Positions 54,449 to 64,000 of a DNA stretch of 64,000 nucleotides are shown here, piece by piece (the first letter of the stretch is position 1; every line of letters starts with the position of its first letter). The notes beneath the pieces are model-generated. The model was not told the origin of the DNA, ran no database searches, and saw only the letters and a program-made list of their open reading frames with translations. This stretch comes from Apoderus coryli (lineage: Eukaryota > Arthropoda > Insecta > Coleoptera > Attelabidae). Location of the stretch: the NCBI GenBank assembly GCA_911728435.2, contig OU452199.1, positions 14,704,860 to 14,768,859 on the forward strand, in the 5' to 3' direction. Position numbers and translations under genes: made by a program.

Positions 54449-56489
54449 TACAGACAGACAGACAGACAGACAGACATTTTTTTTAAACTACTTATTTATG
54501 TATAAAATGACCAAAAACAAGTATTTCCGGTGAAATTAAAAAAAATTTTTTTTTCATGAAACTAATAGTCTCCATATATACATATATTACATATATGATA
54601 TGGAGAGCTAATAAGTAGTTTTAAAAAAATGTCTGTCTGTCTGTCAGTCTGTCTGTCTGTCTGTCTGTCTGTCTGTATGCACGAAAACGCAAAAACCGCT
54701 TAACAGATTTTAACCAAATTTGGTACAAAAATACTATTGGACATGGCAAGGAGCTGATTAGATTTTGGGAAACATTGAGCGTAGGCAAGGGGTTTAAAAT
54801 AGGGTTCAAAAATTAAAAAAATTCATAGTTCTTAAACTTATCCGAAATACTGCATAATTTTTTACGCATTTAATTGAATATAACCTAAAATATTTAACAT
54901 AAAATATTAGACCACATTGGCGTTCGAAAATAGTGTAAAATGGGGTAAAAAATATTTCTTAAACATAGCAGAAATATTAATTAATTATTTATAGCTTTAA
55001 TAGAATATAACCTATAAAATGTGTCATAAATAACTTACTTTCATAGGCGTTCGTAAATAGTGGAAAAGGGGTCAAAATATAAAAAATACATATTTCCTAA
55101 ACTTATTCGAAATATGGAATAATTTTTTATAGTTGTGATAGAATATAACCTAAAAAATGTTACATAAAAGAATTAGTTCACACAGGCGTTCGAAAATAGT
55201 CTTAAAAAGGGTCAAAAACGAAAAAAAAAATGTTTTTCAAATACACGAGAAAAATTGACTAATTATATATAGCTTTGATAGAAGATAACCTAAAATATGC
55301 AGCATAAAGTTTTTAGTTACATAGGCGTTCGTAAATAGTAAAAAAAAGGGGTAAAATAAAAAAAAATTAAAATGTAAAAAAAAATTATATTTAACTAGTT
55401 GAATTGGTGTTAAAAATACACGACAAAAATTAATGTTCCATAGGCGTCCGTGAAAATTCTATAAAAGGGTCAGAATTTGTATCCGTGATAACTCAAAAAC
55501 CACTTAACGGATTTTAACCACATTTGGTACGAAAATACTACAGGATATTTATAGGTGGTGATGAACATTGAGCGTAGGCAAGAGGTTTAAAAGAGGGTTC
55601 AAAAATTTAAAAAATCATAGTTCCTAAACTTATCCGAAATATTGAATAATTTTTTATAGTTGTGATAGAATATAACCTAAAAAATGTTACATAAAAGAAT
55701 TAGTTCACACAGGCGTTCGAAAATAGTCTTAAAAAGGGTCAAAAACGAAAAAAAAATGTTTCCCAAATATACCAGAAAAATTGGCTAATTATATATAGCT
55801 TTCATATAAGATAACCTAAAAAATGCAGCATAAAATTTTTATTTACATAGGCGTTCGTAAATAGTAAAAAAGGGGTAAAATAAAAAAAATTAAAATGTAA
55901 AAAATTTTATATTTAACTAGTTGAATTGGTGTTAAAAATACACGACAAAAATTAATGTTCCATAGGCGTCCGTGAAAATTCTATAAAAGGGTCAGAAAAA
56001 ATTTGTATCCGTGATAACTCAAAAACCACTTAACAGATAACCTACAACATGCAGCATAACAATTTTGTTTACATAGGCGTTCGTAAATAGTAGAAAAGGG
56101 GGCAAAATAAATTTTATAATAAAACTAAAAAAAATCAATTAATTTGCGTTCAAGAACTTGGCCTAGATCTGAAATATAAAATATCTGCGTATAAATAGTG
56201 CCTCCAAAGAGAAGAAAAAGGCACAAAACCCGATACTGAAAAAAAATAGCTGATGTCTAAAACAAAACAAAAATTTATTAAATTTAGATAAATGACAAAA
56301 AGGTCATAAAATTATTACTTTTACACTTAAATATGGAGAGCTATTCGTGCCTCGTGGGCAACATTTTTTATGTATAAAATGACCAACAACAAGTATTTCC
56401 GGTGAAATTAAAAAAAATTTTTTTTTTCATGAAACTAATAGTCTCCATATATACATATATTACAATATATGATATGGAGAGCTAAAAAT
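50991..56489. repeat. 5.5-kb inverted/tandem repeat array inserted in an RT gene
   Basis: Order on the plus strand: unit X (50991-52576), linker L (52577-52703), X (52704-54480), inverted L (about 54485-54620), inverted X (about 54630-56362), inverted L (to 56486). Each X starts GTTGCCC.CGAGGCACGAATA and ends ACCAAATTTGGTTAAAATCTGTTAAGCGG-type text (first 20 bases quoted loosely) followed by (CAGA)n. Inside X a subunit of about 137-141 bp repeats, marked by CGAACGCC(T/A)(A/G)TG. ACTGTTGC occurs immediately before (50983-50990) and after (56490-56497) the array. No protein is convincingly encoded. Confidence 0.85.
54415..54680. repeat. (CAGA)n/(TCTG)n at the X-unit ends, inverted
   Basis: Two tetranucleotide runs face each other across the central linker: CAGACAGACAGA at 54415-54475 and TCTGTCTGTCTG at 54632-54675. 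A shorter run ends the first X near 52553-52565. Frames such as VCLSVCLSVCL on the minus strand are products of this repeat. Confidence 0.9.
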
Positions 56490-56497
56490 ACTGTTGC

Positions 56498-56720
56498 TTT
56501 TTATTTAAGTATGATTTGAAGAATTTTAATATTGTTTCCCTAAAGTCGTAAAATTTTAATTTCCCTGTAAAGGATATCGACACTATCAAACGCTTTTGTA
56601 AAGTCACACAGTGTTGCTTCTGTTAATATTTCTAGCACATTAATTTTATCTGAGTCTTGTTCAATAGCTATAATTGCTAGGTAGATCGAGTAATCTTTCT
56701 TGTGCCATTGTGGATCTTAT
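56498..56720 (-). pseudogene. Jockey-like reverse transcriptase, 5' half
   Basis: Minus strand: KINVLEILTEATLCDFTKAF and DSVDIL (A block with its Asp), a one-base shift, then KFYDFRETILKFFKSYLNKK and QQ at the array boundary. It joins in frame with 50990 downwards. The upstream part of the gene is not readable beyond about 56720. Confidence 0.75.
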
Positions 56721-58959
56721 TTTTTATTATTTTGAGAATGAATGAAGCTACTGACACTGATAGCGTTAGGAGAATTCTTAAAGCCACCTAGACATTTGGG
56801 AATTTTGCTATTAAATTATGTCGTAAAACTATATACGTTTTAAGTACCCGGCATTTTCCGACACTTCGGAAGTGGGTTGCACGCCCACTTGCGACGGCCC
56901 TGGTTGCGTGTGTATTTACTTCAGTCGCGAAGCATTCAACAATGCCTCTTCAATTTAGATATAGAGCATGGCTTACCAATCTACAAATTAAAGGGATCAT
57001 TCCACATAAAATAATAAATAATGTAGATGGTGACCTTCGGTATAATCCGAAGTCTCATTTCACCAAAATTATTAGTTTGGTATAGCCTCACTCTGGTAAC
57101 GATCATAGAATTTGCCGACCGACACCTTTGGCAATTCTCAAAAGTTTTGAATTAGCTAGACTGAAGAAAAACTACCCTGTCTGCCAATATTTATGTTATT
57201 TTATTGTAGCGCTTTTTTTTATTTTTGTTGTTTACATTCAATTACAGATTGGCTCGTTTGTTAACTTCAACTTCTAATTCTCCATAAATCTCGGAGCCAT
57301 ATCGAAAATAGGCCATACCTAATCTTCATGGTAGGTAATACATTAAATCGTGTTGGTCAAAGTTTTGTAAAGAATTAATCCAACCATTTACATGCAATAA
57401 TTCTTCAACATAAAAAACTTAACCTCATAATTTTCGAATTTATAATATTTTTTTACGTTCCCTATTATCTTCCAATCACTGGAAGATAGACAATGTAATT
57501 TGAGGTTACAATATACCGCAAAAAAATCTTACAGAATACCTGAGAGGGGCAATTCAGATTAATAGTATATAATTTTACGTTTTATGTTAGATATATTATA
57601 TATAGTGCTGCCTTTACCTGATCGTTACGGTTGTGGAACGTTAAAATTATTTTTTGTCTAAACCATAATTTTTGCAATATACCTTCTGGAGATTCTAAAA
57701 CGGTAACATCGGGAAATCATAGTACAGAATATTATTACTTAATAGCTATTCTTAATAAATTTTCTATGGGTACATTATTGTTAAACAGCGCTATTTCACA
57801 CAAGAGTAGCGTTTTAAAATTATTGCTTCAAGCCTTTATGATAGGGAGTGATTCATATGCGAGCATTTTTCATATAATAGGTCTAGAAGGCAACTAATAT
57901 ATACCTACCCAGTTTACAAAAATAAAATCGGCCAAGCGAGAGTCAGACCAGATCTCAAAGTGCTACATATAAATCCAAATATCTAGCGAACACTGAAATT
58001 AGAAAAACTGTTGTGGTCCAGAGGTGTAGAATATTTTTTAACTTCATGAAGAGTGAATCAAAGTTAAGTTGTGAAGAAAGTATGGATCAACAAGAATTTT
58101 ACCAGCATTCTTAGAAGGAATTGGAACACCATTTGGAAAACTAAATATCCGATCAGTGGCCTGTATTTCAAAGTCTTAGTCGGGCCGTCCCCTTAAAGGG
58201 ATTTAGTTATAAATATTAAATATAAAGAAACCGATTTTTATGCTCTTAAAAAGTCAAGATACAAATACACTGATACTTTTACACATTACATTTTAAATGT
58301 ATTTGTAAGTGTAAATAAATAAATAGAAAACTGATTTAAAAAGAAATAAAATATAAAGGAAAAGGAAAATAGTGCGAAACACTTTAAATAACTACATAAA
58401 AAATTAACTAAAACGGTTCAATAACAATCCAAATATTTAAACTAAAATACATTTTAGACTAACACAAGCGTTTCTTCCTTGCTTTAGATTTTGCCCATGT
58501 TGTTACGACATTTTATATGTTTAATGTCCGATGAACATCATTTTTAATAGATATTATGCCCAGAGACGATAATCGCTCTTGAGACATGGTGCTTCTTATA
58601 GTTTTTTATTAATTTTAATTTTGTACATTGAATGCCACAGAAAAGAGATTTGTTAAAAATATGTTGCAAGCAGTTATAACTTTGCTAAAACTGCAACGAA
58701 AATTTTTTTAACTAGAATGAAATCTGATATATCATGTATGGAATTAATTTTGTCTAAAAGACGTTAATTGTTGAGAGAGTGTATCTTCTGGATATGTTAG
58801 ATATAAACACTTGCCCATTCCATTTACTTCTTTGTCTGAAAGAGAAGAACTACGCAACACATGAGAGTGCAATACTAGAAAAGTTGAACATATTTCGCGT
58901 AGTCCATTACTTTTTAATGAACAATAATAATATCCTTAACAAGTTGAATGACCGTTCCT
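56721..58959. other. no recognisable gene
   Basis: About 2.2 kb without a recognised domain. A moderately GC-rich patch at 56850-56925 folds locally but does not look like a tRNA. An 88-codon plus frame (57631-57897) has no recognisable motif. Confidence 0.4.
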
Positions 58960-61285
58960 ACAAACATTTAAGACAAAATCGGTGCAAGACACAACCCTGC
59001 TTTACGCCAGTTGTTATTGGAAAGGGTTCTCCTGGTCCGCTGCTGTTGTGCTGCTTTCATATTATCGTGAAGGAGTCGAAGTATCGGGATGAATTTCTGG
59101 GGACATCGGATGAGCTTCAATATCCTCCACAGAGCCTCACGGTTAACGGAGTCGAACGCCTTGACAAGGTCTATAATACCCATGTATAGGGACGATTTCG
59201 TTCCCGTGACTTTTCCTGTATTTGCCTGATACTAAATTTCCTGTCTGCTGTATTTCTGTTGGGTCTAAAACCCCATTCTGTTTCCGCCAAGGACTCTTCC
59301 GAGAGTGGGAGAAGACGATTGGACAAAATTATTGCAAAAACCTTTCCGGCGATAGAGAGGAGTGAGATACCACGATAGTTTCCACATACGGACCTATCCC
59401 CTTTCTTGAATATAGTAACAATTGAGGCATCTCGCATTTGAGCAGGCACGGTTTCGGTTTTCCATATTTAGGTTATTAGAACATGAGAATGTTCAAATAT
59501 CACAGGTCCTCCTTCTTTCAAAAGCTCAGGAGATATGCCATCAGAGCCAGCTGCTTTGTTGTTTTTAAGTTGTCGAATAGCTTTATCAACTTCTATCAGA
59601 GAAGGTAAGTACATCTCCCAAGTGCTGTTGGTCTATGTGGCAACCGATGGAATGTTGCATTATCAACCCTCTTGTCCCTGTTTAGTAGTTCCTGAAAATA
59701 TTCCTTCCACCGGGAACCAACTGACGTGCAATCCCTTAGAAGACGAGAGCCATCCCTGGTTTGCTATGGGTTAATACTCTGGGCAGAGGGGCCGTAAATG
59801 GTCATAGTGGCATGGAAGAAGGCTCTAGTCATAGTTGTTGCTGTCGGCTAGTTGTTGCATTTCGATCGATTTAGCCGTCAAACACTGATCCTTCAGATAT
59901 TGAGTTCTTCATTGTACTTCAGAAATCGCCATTTCAAAGAGATGCTTTTTTGATGTTGAGTTGCGGTCATTTTGCCAGGCGATGAATGCTTGGTGTCTTT
60001 GTATCTCTTCATCATTTTCGTCGAACCAATCCTGATGTTTTCGTCGCACATAGCCTAACGTAACGGATATTCCTGCGGGTGTTGTTGGCATCATAGTTTC
60101 GCTCGGTTGTCCTTTAGGGATTCGATGTTAAGCTTTCGCCTTAGTAGATGTAGGATCATACTGGATCGCACAAGTCGATAATCAGTCCATCCATCACCAA
60201 CACTCGTTAAAGCTCTGATGCTCTTCACTTCATGTCGGTCCCGAGCGCGAACAATTACGTAGTCGATCATATGCCACTGCTTAAACCTTGAATGTTGCCA
60301 TGTCGTCTTAAACTTGTCTTTTTGTCTACAAAGTGTATTGGTGATAACTGGTTAGCAGCAATAGACCGTTGGAGTTACACTTTCCTACTCCTTCTTTGCC
60401 AATGGTATTAGGCCACAGAGCAGAGTCTCGACGAAGTCGAGCCTTGAAATCTCCTAGCAGGATGATCTTGTCGGAGTCAGGAACGTTGGTCAGCACTCTA
60501 TCAATCTGCAAGCTCTTTTAATTCTTCGTCGGTGTCCATGGTTGGCGCGTACGCGCTTATATACTCGTGGCTCGCCGATTCCGGCTTAGTTTGCGTCATC
60601 AGCCTCTCATTTATGCCAGATGGTAGTTAAATAACTAATTAGGTCGATTTTAATGGCAAATCCGACACCATGGATACAGGGTTGTCCAGACAGGCGGATG
60701 GGAGGACTGATTATTTTTAGGGCACCTTTTATAGACCCCTCCCCATGCGGGGTGAGCAGAGTGGACCCTAAAAAGGACTGATCAGTCACAAGTGCAGGAC
60801 ACGAGCAGCTCCACAGTCCTAAATCCTCGGAGCTTCCAGATCACACAATCCTGATTCCGTCGCGACTCCCCGATAGCCGCAGAGCTTTTGATGGTGACGT
60901 TTAGACTTCTCCTTCGTTGGAATACGCCTGTGCGTGAGATTTTTTAACATGGTAATGCTGCTGCCCATCAGCAATCACACAACCCCTGACAGAAACTGAA
61001 GACCGACCTAATGGCATTGTGTCTACGACGATTGGAGACTCCAGCACTGCTGCAATCTGTTGCTGGGATGTCTATGGATGCGTGAATAATTTGGTGGGTT
61101 CGCATCCTAGCAGACGCTTAAGGGCATGGGATGGAGGCCCTCTGGTGCGACGTATAACGGGATCAAAGTCCTCTATTTAGTTGTCGCCCAGTTGCGGCTA
61201 CAGGCAGTACGGCTGGCCAAGAACGCCGTAGCAGAGAAGTAATTCTCTGGCCTGACTCCTGCTGAAGCTAATAGACCATATAGGT
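58960..61285 (-). pseudogene. endonuclease-RT non-LTR element, 3'-truncated
   Basis: From right to left on the minus strand: a GC-rich 5' part (61285-60900) without clear protein; then the AP endonuclease, with HGVGFAIKIDLISYL, DKIILLGDFKARLRRDSALW (GDFNA block, N changed to K) and GKEGVGKCNSNGLLLL, then QHSRFKQWHMIDYVIVR (IDY..V block) and DGWTDYRLV (the S.H end with the Ser/His partly lost). The reverse transcriptase follows: DASIVTIFKKGDRSVCGNYR, GISLLSIAGKVFAIIL, ETEWGFRPNRNTADRKFSIR, then DLVKAFDSVNREALWRIL with the first catalytic Asp. It ends near TGVKQGCVL (B block), where the copy stops. The catalytic YADD and C-terminus are absent. Several frameshifts are present. It resembles the L2/RTE-type elements that contributed the relics at 2.4 and 8.2 kb. 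Confidence 0.8.
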
Positions 61286-61793
61286 AAAAAAGTTCCGAAA
61301 ACAAAATTTTCAATTTATTTTGTTTTTGACAGCTTGATACATTTGTATCTACTGTAACGCTACGTGTAGCTCCTTTTTAAGTTCTTATTGTAATTTATGT
61401 TTAAAACTATTTTATTACTTTAACCTGTTCTATATTTTTAATAGAAAATAATGTTAAATCAGACAAGAAACAAGCTTGATTTGAGATGCAATCTTTTGAA
61501 GACAAACCCGTATATGAAATTAATTAAAGATTAAAACTTACGAGTATATTTAAATATTAAATGGAAAATGAAATATTTGTGCACCGATATATACCAAATA
61601 TAAACATATGCTTGAATATATAATATTCCACACAATGCATTTGTTTTAATTTTAATTTTATATGTATATAAATCTATTTTAAATCTGCATTAACTTATAC
61701 ATAAATGTACAGAAACATATTATATATTGATAACCAAGCAACGTCTGCTCCACAAAATTCTTTATATCTATGTTCAATTCTTAGGGATGGGAT

Positions 61794-61840
61794 TAATGCC
61801 AGGCATGTTTCGGAAAGACTATTCAATCTTCAGTTGCATG
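61794..61840 (-). ncRNA. degenerate hammerhead, left arm
   Basis: The minus strand has CTGAAGA instead of CTGATGA, an imperfect stem II, GAAAC and ACATGC in place of the ACATGT palindrome. The TGGCAT stem I partner is retained. Inactive by inspection. Confidence 0.5.
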
Positions 61841-62153
61841 ACATACAAACTTACGTAATTATAGTGATGAGATAGTTCAAACTTAGACATGGACATTTAT
61901 TATAATATATTATAAGCATATTGTGAAAAATTATTGTAATTGAAACTAAATTAAAATAAAAATCTTAAAGATATTTTGACATCTACAAATTCGTACTACA
62001 CCACATTATCAAAGATGTGGGGATTCTTTTCATATATAATTTTTTCAATGAGAGAAAAGTTCGTTTTTCTTGAATGTTACTTAAACTACGTAATTAGCTT
62101 CTAGAATGTTAAACAACAAATAAGATGCAAACTATAATTACGTAAGTTTGTAT

Positions 62154-62204
62154 GTGATGCCACTGATGATGGAATTGTCTTTCCGAAACATGTGTGGCAT
62201 TAAT
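62154..62204 (+). ncRNA. hammerhead, cleavage base changed to G
   Basis: ATGCCA, CTGATGA (62163-62169), stem II GGAA/TTCC, GAA, palindrome ACATGT (62188-62193), then G at 62194 and TGGCAT, which pairs fully (6 bp) with ATGCCA. All stems form, but the cleavage position must be A, C or U in a working hammerhead. This copy should fold without cutting. Confidence 0.7.
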
Positions 62205-62254
62205 CTCATCACTCCGAATTGAACATAGATATAAGCAATTTGGTGGAGCAGATA

Positions 62255-63284
62255 TCCCGCTCCTCTTCGTAATAGATTACATCAAAAAAATATATATAGA
62301 GTGTGTCCCCGGATAGGTGAAATGGCTCTTGTTAAAGGCAAAAAAATTTCGAGTTTAAATTTGTCCAGCCCTGCTTAGTTTGAAACTAATTTGAGAGATA
62401 ATTTTAGTTTTGAAAATCAAGTATACCTTGGATATTTTGAAAATACTGATTTCTTACACTAGTAAAGTGTCCTTAAGGTTGAAATTACGACAAAATGTTA
62501 TTAAGAAAAGTTATTCAAAATAAATAACTCAGTAACTCTACAAAATTTAGGGCTATTTTGATTCTTGTTTTTTTTACCTCTCTTTTCCCTACTACAAAAT
62601 GTTATTAAAGAAATTTGTTCAAAAAAGAAAAGTTGAATAAGACAGTAAAATAATTTAAAAGGCGTCTGTCCATATTTTGAATTTTATCTTTTTCTTTGTT
62701 CTTCTATAATAAATTATTAAAAATCAATTTTGCGCTTCTATCAAATCACGTCCCAAATTTATATAGGTACTGCTCCTGGAAAAACTAGCAAATACAAAAC
62801 AAGTGTTTTGTATTTTGTGAGGTAGAAAGATTTTCAGACCACCCTCTACTGAAAATAATTGTTATTTGCAAAATTCAATTTATTGTGTACTTATCTTATA
62901 GTATAATATATGCTCGACAATATACATAGAATACATTTTTGATATTTGTTTAATTGATTAAAATCAATCGAGCTCAAAATTTATGCTGAACCCATTCAAA
63001 GTCTCATTTTGAATACCAGCCAACTAGGATATTATATCAGAATTAACAAAGGCAATGCTCATCATTTTTAATAACTTTAAATGTAATGATTGCATGCTGT
63101 AGATAGAGTACATAAATAAACGATACATCATATGTAACAGACATATTATATACATTAATCGTGATTAGAGGTCATCAAGCAAGACCTTTATATTAGTAGA
63201 TAGAGATAGGTTGGTCATTTATATTAGAAGACACCTTGAAATTCTCCAAATTGCAATAATTATGTGTTATAAGAACATCATACA
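62255..63284. other. no recognisable gene
   Basis: A 35-base stretch just after the foldback (CCCGCTCCTCTTCGTAATAG at 62257) is similar to text following GTGGAGTAGAC near 25370. It may thus belong to the same unknown element body. The remainder is AT-rich with no recognised gene. Confidence 0.35.
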
Positions 63285-63888
63285 TATGCAGTGGTGTCGC
63301 TACAAGGATGCGAGGTGGTGCAATGCCACGGGCCCACATCCAAAAGGGGGCCCACTGTGGCTGGAACCTGGAACGGTACTAATTTTCCACACAAGATTTT
63401 TTTTGAAGCTACGGAATTAGTTATTACATATTTTGACTTTTTAGAACCAAAAAATATTTTAACAAATACAGATGGGATTAGGTGAAAAATGTGATAAATA
63501 CAGAAAAAATATGAAAATATTATTTCTAGTAATTTAAAAATTCAGTTTTTTCAATTAATTGCCTTAACCAAAGACCAGTTATGCCCGGATACCTATATGT
63601 CAATACGATCATTTTTCAATATCATTATTGAAAAATATACTATCACTACCCGATCTTTTTTCTTCTTTTCTTTTATTTTCACGTCACCAGTTACTGTTGC
63701 CAGTGTAGAAAGATCATTTAGCAAATTAAAACAAATGAAAATTTATTTAAGATCAAGCTTCGTGCAAGAAAAACTTTGTGGTCTTTGTCTATTGTGTGTA
63801 TTGAACACAATTGCGCTAATTTTTTGAATGTAGAAGAATTGATAAATAAATTTGCGAATGCCAAAGCCCCTAAACGGAATTTTTAATT
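63285..63888 (+). pseudogene. hAT transposase relic, C-terminal end
   Basis: Near 63683-63760 the plus strand reads FTSPVTVASVERSFSKLKQM, then KIYLRSSFVQEKLCGL, the hAT dimerisation region. After a one-base shift at about 63800 it reads NFLNVEELINKFANAKAPKR and a stop at 63885. A GC-rich stretch at 63295-63365 (GATGCGAGGTGGTGCAATGC, GGGCCCACATCC) resembles the terminal text of the same hAT group, so the middle has been deleted. It is the same broad group as the fragment at 40377. Confidence 0.75.
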
Positions 63889-64000
63889 CATTAAAGTAAT
63901 TCGATATAATTCGAAGGTTCAATTCAAGTTTCTAATTTAATGATTGCTGATTTGTGATGCGACGAATGGTTGTACACACTAATTATTTGGAGAAGCAAAT

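Larger units (their letters stand above)
61743..62254. mobile_element. second foldback with hammerhead-bearing arms
   Basis: Arms at 61743-61866 and 62130-62254, diverged but collinear when one is inverted: ACTATAATTACGTAAGTTTG, the hammerhead region, GGCATTAATC.CATC, GAATTGAACATAGATATAA, and GGTGGAGCAGA / TTGTGGAGCAGACG at the outer ends. The spacer is about 260 bases of AT-rich DNA. The architecture is the same as 9522-10274, with unrelated arm sequence apart from the ribozyme and the end word. Confidence 0.7.

Noticed and set aside
54274..54809. Reading frames with VCLSVCLSV or RQTDRQTDRQT
   Set aside because: They are translations of the (CAGA)n/(TCTG)n repeat and its conserved flank; they recur on both strands because the array is inverted.
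56850..56930. Possible tRNA or structured RNA in a GC-richer patch
   Set aside because: No cloverleaf with A and B boxes could be drawn; only a local hairpin.
58779..59189. 136-codon plus-strand frame
   Set aside because: It overlaps the well-supported minus-strand reverse transcriptase relic and has no motif of its own.

Overview
This is about 64 kb of AT-rich, non-coding-dominated eukaryotic DNA, almost certainly from an insect or other arthropod. The evidence is short introns with GT..AG ends, (ATT)n- and (TGAA)n-tailed non-LTR retrotransposons, IS630-Tc1-mariner, hAT and Harbinger relics, and no prokaryotic gene layout. The order cannot be fixed from sequence alone. I see no intact host gene. 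The window is a nested graveyard of mobile elements with two coding sequences that are still long and open: a DD41D mariner-type transposase (14358-15425) and a 5'-truncated Jockey-like reverse transcriptase (10276-12369).

Layout. 1-9 kb: Harbinger (HARBI1-like), hAT and non-LTR fragments, with a weak hammerhead-like motif at 4.67 kb and a decayed hammerhead unit at 7.4 kb. 9-12.6 kb: an RNase H tail, a 753-bp foldback element carrying an outward-facing hammerhead ribozyme in each arm, then the long RT reading frame. 13.8-15.9 kb: a complete DD41D element with two 340-bp terminal inverted repeats. 16-20 kb: two further RNase H tails. 20.6-23.4 kb: an element with imperfect terminal inverted repeats enclosing a THAP-domain gene relic, then a broken mariner transposase. 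23.6-26.4 kb: a mariner-like foldback and a nearly perfect 746-bp tandem duplication. 27-34 kb: RNase H and RT fragments, one split by a small mariner-derived element. 34.1-35.5 kb: a second large foldback whose right arm is split by a hammerhead unit. 39.8-46.5 kb: more hammerhead units, including a tandem dimer, and RT fragments. 48.7-56.7 kb: RT fragments, a 65-bp minisatellite, and a 5.5-kb inverted repeat array inserted into an RT gene. 59-61.3 kb: an endonuclease-RT relic. 61.7-64 kb: a second hammerhead foldback and a hAT tail.

The most unusual content is a set of hammerhead ribozymes. One family is a retrozyme-like unit of about 335 bp (copies near 7.4, 35.1, 39.8 and 45.4-46.0 kb). 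Two of its insertions are bounded by 12- and 13-bp target-site duplications, and one of them can be compared with its own empty site in the opposite arm of the foldback it entered. The second group (near 4.7, 9.6, 10.2, 61.8 and 62.2 kb) sits about 40-65 bp upstream of a recurring TGTGGAG-type end and is arranged as outward-facing inverted pairs in two foldbacks. This is like the LTR-like repeats of Penelope-type elements. A solitary hammerhead lies at 46.4 kb. In nearly all of them stem III is a short perfect palindrome, which suggests cleavage as dimers.

How the parts relate: the hammerhead units encode no protein, so they would depend on another element's reverse transcriptase. The many non-LTR fragments here show that such enzymes have been active in this genome, but nothing in the window identifies the actual helper.
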